A stretch of 64,000 nt of DNA from Pilatotrama ljubarskyi (lineage: Eukaryota > Basidiomycota > Agaricomycetes > Polyporales > Polyporaceae), in contig MU277720.1 in the NCBI GenBank assembly GCA_022385805.1, forward strand, positions 2,488 through 66,487. Reading direction: 5' to 3'. The notes beneath the pieces are model-generated. The model ran no database searches. It was given only the letters and a program-made list of their open reading frames with translations, and was not told the origin of the DNA. Of the stretch, positions 56,468 through 64,000 are shown piece by piece (position 1 is the first letter of the stretch; the number at the start of each line of letters is the position of its first letter). The translations under genes and the position numbers were made by a program.

Positions 56468-58588
56468 TCATTCTATCGTAATCGAGAGGGTGCTGTGAGA
56501 GAGATGAGCAAGCCTCGTGAACTCGTGGACGACTACACTCCGCCGGAGACGTACCGATTTCGCGCCCTCTCCATCCTCCTTTGCACCGTTCTTCTCAGCT
56601 TCCTTCGGAGCTTCCACCTGCTCCTCTTCCGCCGGGACATCCTGCCACCACAAGTGGCTTGCCAAGTTCACCGCGCTTGCCTGGTGAGGCTTCTTGAGCA
56701 GCTTCGCGCCGTGCAGCGCCGCCTTCGTGATGAGCATGTCATAGTCGTCCTCGCTGAACACGCGCGCGCCTTGCAGTGTGCCGATGATGAGCGTGATCGC
56801 CTGCAGCTGCACGCGACTCTCCAAGATGCTCTCCTCGTACACGCTGAATGCATTGACGTACATCTTGTACGTCAGGTTTTCGAACCCGCACTCGTCCGCT
56901 ATCTGCGCCGCGAGCAGGAAGAGCCGCAGCGCGATTGATGGAGCGTCGACGGTGGTGGACAGGATGGAGTTGAGCTGGCACGCGAACTTGAGGATCGTAG
57001 ACACCTTCGACTGCCAGTCCTCCTCCTGCCACGTGAGTAAGGTCAACTAGATAGGTACGCGCAGGCTTTATAGACGTACCAGGTGCTCGCGATTGTGATA
57101 CTTCTGCACAGCTTGATCGCTGAGGTGATGAGCACAGGTTTAATGAACCGCATCCTCTCGCCGCCAGTCTCGAAGTGGCACCGTGCGGTTTGTAAAATCT
57201 GCGCACGGTCAGACTACTTGAGACTGGTACATCGCCGAGTGTTCACTAACCTCGAACTGCGTATCCAGGTTCTCCGAGCGGAACAAGTGTACCATTCTCG
57301 CGACCCATCCCTGCTCCTCCGCGAGCTCTTCTCGCTCATGGTGATAGGGTCCCCTTCTGGGATCCTTGACGTGGACAGGCGCACCATGCGCTCCTGGACC
57401 GGTGACTGCATCTGCTTGATCGTGGATGAGTACATGACACAGCTCGAGGATGCCGTTGACGTCTTCTGGGGTCTCGATGACGGTCTCGTCCTTCAGCACA
57501 GAAGAGATAAGGGAGTGAGACAGGGTACGTCGTGTGGAGTAGGGCTGCTGATTGAAGAGCGCGGAGTATTGTTGCAGCGCAAGGAGGGTCAACACAGACT
57601 GGTAGGAATTGATTGGTGCGAGGAGGAGAGCTTGGAGGTTTGCAGTTGTCTGTGGAGAGTGGAGATCGGGGCTACGGGACGGTCAGCCATGGAGTCTTCT
57701 CTGGAAGATGATCCGGGCTGCTCACCTATCCGTGAACTCCTTGATTTTCTCCGCTGCAAAGCCGAGGATCTGGTCAACGTATTCTAGCCGGTCCGGGTAG
57801 CAACTTACCGAGAGATTCGTCAAGGATACCAATAACGCAGTGATGTCCTGTATCGAGAGGTCCGGGCGAGCCTTCACATGGACATTTTAGCAGCGCGAAG
57901 TGTAAATGCTAACGGACCTCTCACCTTGATGAGCTCGACCACTTGATGCCAGAACACCTCGAACAGCTTCACGTTCTCCGGGATGCCTCTGAACTTCCGG
58001 ACCTGCTCCGGCTCGCCCTCCTTCTCTTTCCCCTTCTCATTCTTCTCCTCGTCCCCGCCTTCTGCAGTGCCATTCTCAGTCGGCACAATCGATTCCGGCT
58101 TCTCGCTAGCGACAGGACTGGTCGGTGTCGAACCCCACTCATGGCTGACCGCGGTAACGGACTCGTTCGTCACAGCCGCCTGGCTGTTGCTTTGACGCAG
58201 ATGCGCTTGCTTGACCTTCTCTGCCAGCCGTCGTGCCGCGGCCTCCTCTTGCCGCTTCGTCTCCTCCGGGTCCTCGTTTTCTGCCTCCCGCGCCGCGTAT
58301 GCAGCGAGGCGGTCAATGAGCGCAATGACAATCTGCTTGATGTTCACTTTCAGATGGAGCTGAGCGGTAGTGGAGAGGAAGGGACCAACATCAAGCTCGC
58401 GCTCTTCAGCGCGTCCATGAGCTGGTCGAGTTCCTGACGATCACAGAACTTAGCCATGGCCCAATGGCATATCAGCTATTCGAACGCACCAGATGCCTCT
58501 TCCTCTGCTGACCCTGTATCTTGACTGTGGCAAGCGACTCGCTGAGGAGCCTGCCCTCCTTGACAGGTAATGGTGTCGCCCCGGCCAT
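56468..58588 (-). pseudogene. VPS35: VPS35 with internal deletion and missing C-terminus
   Basis: Retromer core subunit homologue. ATG at 58588 gives MAGATPLPVKEGRLLSESLA and, after an intron, LDQLMDALKSASLML, the normal N-terminus. At about 58395 the sequence jumps to FLSTTAQLHLKVNIKQIVIA (residue ~350 of the family), so about 300 residues are absent. The junction is out of frame: read from the ATG it ends in a stop within about ten codons. Downstream exons are well conserved (VKLFEVFWHQVVELI, EEQGWVARMVHLFR, FLLAAQIADECGFENLTYKM, LLKKPHQASAVNLASHLWW). After GEGAKS the expected last ~100 residues are not found. Starts 128 bases after the RPB1 stop on the same strand. Confidence 0.85.
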
Positions 58589-58715
58589 GGCTCGAAGAGG
58601 TGATGGATGAGGCAGTCAAGAGAGAACGTCGCAATTCAGAGCCGTCACAATGCAGCCTCAGAAGGAATGACCGGAGCGGGCGAACGAAGGGGGATGACGA
58701 GGAGAGCGCACAGAC

Positions 58716-59960
58716 TTACGCCGGCGCTGCATCATTGCGTCAGAACGATCCGCTCCGTACCACCAGCGCAGGTACTCACAGGCAGGAGAATAAGTAGGGG
58801 AAGTAGGTGCTATTATACAGATTAGTCGCCTGTAGGTCGAGAAGCATTTGGTAACTCACAATATCTGGGGGACGCCGGCGAGGCAGGCGATGTCGGTGAG
58901 TATTTGGGAGATGTAGGAAACATTTGAGTGGGTGCTGCAAGAAGCTGTCAGGTGGTGCTCTTTGGAAGACACAGTACAATACTCACAAGCTGTATCATAG
59001 TCATGAAAGCAGAGGATAGATGGGCTGTCAATAGGGCGCTAGATATGCGGAGCAAGAAATACTGACTGGGAGAGTAACGGGGTGAAGCAGGACTGAACGA
59101 CGGGCTCGTAGGCGAGTACCGCGGCGATGTAGGGCTGAAGGACGGCGACTGAGGACTGTAACGAGGAGACGTCGGGGAGAACGACGGAGAAGTCGGGGAG
59201 TACCGCGGACTCGTAGGCGAGTATCCGGGCAAAGTGATATTGAGCGCAGGAGACGTCGGTGAGTACGTCGGCGACGTCGCGCCATGACCGCGGTCGTAGA
59301 ACGGTGACGTTGCATATGGCGACGTACCCATCGGAGACGTCCCACCGGCGAACGGTGACTGTGCCAGGTAGGGCGACGTCGGCGAGTACACGTTGGGCGA
59401 GCTCGGGCTGTAGCCGGGCGCAGCGGGAGACATGCCCCCGGCGCCCATCGGGCTCATACCAATGCCCAAGAGCGAGAACGAGGACGCAGCCTCTTCGCCT
59501 CCAATAACCGCAAGCGGCGAGAACGTCGCAGCTTCTCCCTTGAGGGAGACCTCCTGTGTCCAGGTCGGTGAGTTGCTGTCGTACAGTGTCATGGCGACCT
59601 GACCAGGGGTCATGCCACCGTCTGCTTGGGCAGCGAGCATCGTCTGCACCGACAAGCGGTGGTCCACAATGACATCCTTGAGCATATCAATGTCAAGCGC
59701 GACGTCGAACGCGCCCGTGCCCATCGGGGCCATTTGCCCAAAGAGGATGTTCTCCGCGATGCCGTGACAGTCGTCCTTCTCACCAACCGCTGTGGCCTCC
59801 ATTAGGATTTCGACCGTCTCCTCGAACGAGCAACGCATGAGGGCACCGGTGTCCGCACGGTTGATGCCGTGGCGGGCGATAGCCATGAGCGTCCCGCGGT
59901 GGAATCTCCGGCCTTCAGTTCTGCCGTGAGGAGTAACCGAAGGTGCCCAATCTGAAGAGG
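58716..59960 (-). pseudogene. RPB1: 3' fragment of RNA polymerase II largest subunit (RPB1), including CTD
   Basis: Reads from [20 protein letters not shown] and [15 protein letters not shown], through [17 protein letters not shown], into the C-terminal domain with about eleven YSPTSPS-type heptads (59440-59060). Small in-phase exons follow ([29 protein letters not shown]), closing as ASPA with TAA at 58716-58718. The 3' end is therefore intact. Upstream of about 59960 nothing of the other ~1,400 RPB1 residues is present; the residual match there (HLRLLLT) is in another frame. An essential gene cannot be this short, so this is a truncated extra copy or an assembly artefact. Confidence 0.85.
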
Positions 59961-60579
59961 AATGGGCGTTGACCTTGGACTATATTCAAGCGAAGTATAG
60001 GCGTGAGCAGTACGCACTATTCTGCGGTGCTTCTGGCGGCGACAACTCTGGTTCCCAATTGGCCAGGCTTATCGTTCCCGCTTGTCGTCATATATCAACG
60101 CTGTGCCCATCTTTGAGTGGCCCTGGTACGGAGGGAGGGAAAGGATATATATGTGATATCTACAAGGATGGGGGTTGGGGAGGGAAGGAGAGAACGCAGG
60201 GCATGTGCAGTCGATCCGATTCAGATACTGTAATCAGATAATAAGATCCCATTGACCTCGAGCATGGCTGAGATTGGACTTTCGACACTCGATGTGTACG
60301 CTCCTGCCACATAATTAGGTTGCACCTAGCTCTCGTTCGTATACAAGAAACTCTCTGGCCGCCCTTGTGATACACAAGACTTGAAGGTACAATCCCGCCT
60401 GCAAGGGGGGCCGGCTCGATTACACTGGCAGAAGGTCACCGAAGTATCAGATTTCTCTGGCTACTGTAACTAGTAGTAGTGACTCGACTGCATGTCGCGA
60501 CTCGGAGGAGCCCATTACATCCCAGTTCACAGTGTACTACGATTGACACTCGAACACTCCGGACTCAGTGAGACCTATC
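59961..60579. other. Spacer between RPB1 fragment and Plavaka element 2
   Basis: About 620 bases, AT-richer, no gene recognised. Should contain both the breakpoint of the RPB1 fragment and the 3' end of the transposon. Confidence 0.45.
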
Positions 60580-63500
60580 CTACAAGTCCCGACCAGGAAA
60601 ATGCTGCCTAAGACGTACAAACATGTCACCGTCAACCGTGTCGATAGCAAGATAATGACCATCAGTCCCGAAGTCCTGCGCAACCATTGCCCCGCGCAAA
60701 ATGGACTCCACAGGTATGAATTCGGTGGTGTCGTGAGGCCGTAGACGGAGAAGCCCGAGCTCGCGGTCTATCGCTGAGCGCGATCGCACTGGCTTAAGAC
60801 ATCTGACCAGTGCGAGTGGCAGTGGGGCTTGTCGGAATGTATAGATGAAGACGAGCTTGAGTTGGGCGAACCCGATGGTCTTGTCGTCCACCCTGTAGAG
60901 GATGTAGTCGTAGCGGGGTGCACCTTGGAAAATGGGGTTGCACCGCAGATGGTCGGTGAGCTCACGCCAAGTGACTGTGGACTCGTAGTCGACCTTGAGG
61001 TAGCGTGCTTCTATGACCTATATTCAAGAATGCAATCATATCAGAATGAAGTCGGACTGGGCAAAACTGCATACTCTGATACCTCTTCATGCGGGCTGAT
61101 CCTGACCTGTGCCCCAGCGGCAAACTTGCTGCTCAGGTAGTTCTGAAGAGGTATGCGGAAGTGGCGAAGATCAGAATCATGAGGTTGCTGGGCTTCAAGC
61201 TCCGCGAAAGTAATTGGGTTACTTCGAGCACCTAGGTGGACATGATGGAACTGAAATGGGTCTGCCTTGCTATCTTCCTCAGGCTTGTGACCCACACGGT
61301 GCAAAGCATCGTCCAGAGTGTCGATGCGAGCTCGGAGGATTTTGATTATAGAGATATGATGTTCAATCTGTGAGATCTGAGGAATTATGTATTAGATGTG
61401 TACAGATTGCTTCAGTCGAGCAGTCCTGGTTTGTCCACACTACCTGTGAGTCAACTTCCTTGAAGTTCGTTTGTTCTCCATAGATGTCCTTGAGCTCGAC
61501 ATGGGAACCCTCGAATGGCTTAGAATTTGTGTTCTTCGTGACACCTTTTGCAATGATGTCATCAATGAGATGCTGGTGAGTGTGTGCCTTGGGAAAGTTC
61601 CAGCTCTTTTCAGGATGAATATCCTGATATTTCTAAGGCAGATTCAGTACTCAATAAATATAATATACAAAACATGACACACCTGAATAGCAGAGGAGAA
61701 TTTTACAAGCTCTGTTGCGTATGTTTGCAAAGTACTGGCAAGGTGTACCTCAAGCCCTGCGAGAACATCCAGGACAATATAGCGGCGAAGACATTTTTCG
61801 AGCTGAATTCCACGTTGTGACTGGTATTGGATCATCACGTTATATGAGGCAGGTACAATGACCTGGCTTTCATGTCAGCAGTGGCAGCAGTTGACCTCAT
61901 TCAAAGTGTCTGACTACCTTTGATATATCCTCATATTTTGTTCCATCTGTGAAGGTGATCTTGGCAACATTCATGAAGTGGTTGAGATCTCGCCAGCGTG
62001 GAAGAGCATCAAATCTGGTAATCTCAAGCTAAACAGCATATTTAAGAACGAAAATCTGAAGACATACTGTTCATTGACCTGTACGATGGCAGGCCGGCCT
62101 AAATCCTTCAAGATCTGCTGAAACTCATCGAACAAGTGATCACTGAACAGCCCCCCATGGTATGCATGCAGTCGGTCCCATGAGAGGGCTTTGTAGACGT
62201 CACAGTGAGGCATTTGCCAGAAAACATTCTATCATAATATTAGTATACATATAAAATGAGAATGAGGTCTCATTCTCACCTTAATTGGACGAAGCCCTAG
62301 TGGTCGTAGCTGTTCCTCCAGAATAGCAGCAGATACGTGGCCCTTCTGAGCGAGAATTTGTTCTGCAGCTGCCTGATCACGCATCCTGGCAGTTGGAATA
62401 ATACTCAAGATGCGCTGCTGATCTGGCTCCACAAGGCACACAGGGCATGGTGCAAGTCCCCCTGCTCCACGTGTGAGGGACATCATTGCCCTAAAGTGAG
62501 GTAGAATGTCAGTAAACTGTTTACCATACCCTGCATACTGTCACAAGAAGAGTGAATGTGCACTAACTGTTCTTCATAGTCTGCAACGAGTATCAGGACT
62601 ACAGGGAAGAGGAGTCGGGTAATCCCGTCCCCACACTTCACACTGTATCCTGTCTCTGCCCACAGTTTGGTTGACTTCAGAAGGTGCCAGAATGCTTCAT
62701 GCCAAACAGCACGCTTGAAGTTTGTGAAGGTTGACTTTCCCTCTTCATCTTCATCCTCAACCTGTTTGGAAATGGGTTGTCAGCTCTTCTTCATATGTGA
62801 TCACCATGACCAGCTCACGATCGGGAGGAACCCCATCACTTGCCCACCACCATATCCGCTGCTATTGCGTATCTCGACTGGAAGATTGTTGATCCGAGCG
62901 ATGATGGGATAGCCCTTCTTACTTCCGAATGAGGACAGGCGTGTTTTGTCTGCGTAGAGAGTATAGACCAAAGGACAACCTTCAGGGGGTAGCAGGGACT
63001 GTTCCCCTTCCTCAGTGTAACCCATATGACTGTTCATTCCATGCACATACCTCTAGATTCCACCATGCATCTGCAGTGTCAGGGTCATCCACAAATCGCT
63101 CCCAGGCTGTACCATTGTACTTGTACAGTCGACGAGCATGCCAGTTGAATTTCGGGGCAAGAACGGGGTCTTTGACCAGTGAGAGGCTCCACTCAAACAG
63201 AGATCGACAATACATGGTATAAACATAGTCCTTGTTGTGGTATGTTGCCTTCACCTCGTGCTTCTCATACTGTGCTATCTCAGCGGAATGCATCAAACAG
63301 ATGGGAAGGGGTTACGGACTGCAGGAGCAATCGTGGAGGCGGTCTCCCACGCACGCTTGACATCGGTGTACGTCTCGAATGTAAACTCCGATGGAGACTC
63401 CACAATGCTCTTGATGAGTTCGAGGAGCTTGTTGATCTTGCCCTGATTAAGAGATGCCTCCAGCGCAAACTCGGCGAACTTGAAATCAAGGAGAGACTGG

Positions 63501-64000
63501 TAGGGGGCCCATGGTGCAGAGCCCACGCTGGTTGGATCCGGGTCAGGGCGTGCCCGAGAGAACTCCTCAAAGTGATGGATAGTCGGAGCTTGACGGGCGT
63601 GAGGGTGGTAGACGGTGAGGAAGTCGTCCTCGATGAGCTCGGCGGGGGCATTGTAGATGGTGGGGGGACGGAATGTGGGGAGATGCAGAGTTTCGCCTGG
63701 CGGCGGCGTAGACGGGACGGACGAGTCGGACTCAGAGCTCGGAGCGTCTAGGAAGACGGCCTCTAGCGGACCAGCGCCTGCCGTCGCCTCCGCGGCCTCA
63801 TACTGGAGCTGTGGCGGACCTGGGGAAAGTTGAACGTGAGCGTGAGTGGGAATACTGAAAATATGGCTATGTGCATACGGTCGTACTGGTCATCTGAATC
63901 CCCCGCGTTAGCGGAAGTGGTGATACACAGTTCAGTCCAGGACTTCTCAGCGTCTGCAGTAAGCGGCTTACCGTGCGCCGCAGTCGCATACATCGCGGCA
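60580..64000 (-). mobile_element. Second Plavaka-type transposase gene, runs off right edge
   Basis: Multi-exon reverse-strand gene whose start lies beyond the window. From the right it reads APSSESDSSVPSTPPPGETL, then WAPYQSLLDFKFAEFALEAS and VESPSEFTFETYTDVKRAWE. Further exons have GCPLVYTLYADKTRLSSFGS and ARINNLPVEIRNSSGYGGGQ, then FKRAVWHEAFWHLLKS, LAPCPVCLVEPDQQ and MPHCDVYKALSWDRLHAYHG. The last exons (about 61290-60580) have FQFHHVHLGARS and VDDKTIGFAQLKLVFIYTFR, the DUF6830-type tail. The stop is at 60580-60582. It belongs to a different subgroup from the element at 45 kb. No obvious internal stop was found, but not every splice was checked. Confidence 0.72.

Noticed and set aside
1..64000. 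CRISPR arrays, rRNA, operons, ribosome binding sites
   Set aside because: None seen, and not expected in a fungal nuclear genome; genes have spliceosomal introns throughout.

Overview
This window looks like nuclear DNA of a wood-decay basidiomycete (Agaricomycete, polypore-like). The genes are packed with roughly 50-60 base introns with GT-AG ends and CTNA-type branch sites. There are basidiomycete-typical families (DUF6593, DUF6532, DUF6698 and Plavaka transposases), several trichodiene-synthase-type terpene cyclases, and a pair of AA9 (LPMO-family) genes. No bacterial, organellar, rRNA or CRISPR features were seen.

Layout. 1-4 kb: one intact sesquiterpene synthase gene and one decayed copy. 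4.2-16.2 kb: housekeeping block with PIG-U and a CTK2-like cyclin (head to head), a NiCoT nickel transporter, and a CDC25-type Ras exchange factor with an SH3 domain. 16.8-21.6 kb: tandem group of four DUF6593 copies in different states of decay. 22-25.7 kb: an unknown two-exon nuclear-type protein, EAF6, RRP40 and VPS37. 26.2-29.8 kb: a canonical AA9-CBM1 gene followed by an AA9 paralogue whose N-terminal histidine is arginine. 30-37.6 kb: NCA2, an SH3-like protein with PP1-docking motifs, and the mitochondrial phosphate carrier. 39-51 kb: two more intact terpene synthases that flank a DUF6532 gene and a complete Plavaka transposase gene. 51.6-56 kb: an orphan C-terminal gene fragment, a tRNA/SINE-like element and a DUF6698-like gene. 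56.4-60 kb: a decayed piece of an RPB1-VPS35 gene pair. 60.6-64 kb: a second Plavaka element running off the right edge.

Main observations. (1) All three intact terpene synthases, and recognisably the decayed fourth, share one gene structure (3' exons of 30, 6, 193 and 66 nt). A 6-nucleotide microexon carries the Asp codon of the NSE/DTE metal-binding motif. (2) The AA9 pair sets an active-looking copper oxygenase beside an Arg-AA9 in which the histidine brace and axial tyrosine are lost. (3) The RPB1 CTD exons run correctly to their stop codon although the rest of the gene is absent. The adjacent VPS35 lacks about 300 internal residues through an out-of-frame junction, and its C-terminus is also missing. 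(4) DUF6593 copies show birth and decay side by side. The right half is rich in transposons and gene debris, while the left half is mostly stable housekeeping genes. Coordinates of multi-exon genes run from start codon to stop codon; exon junctions were read by eye.
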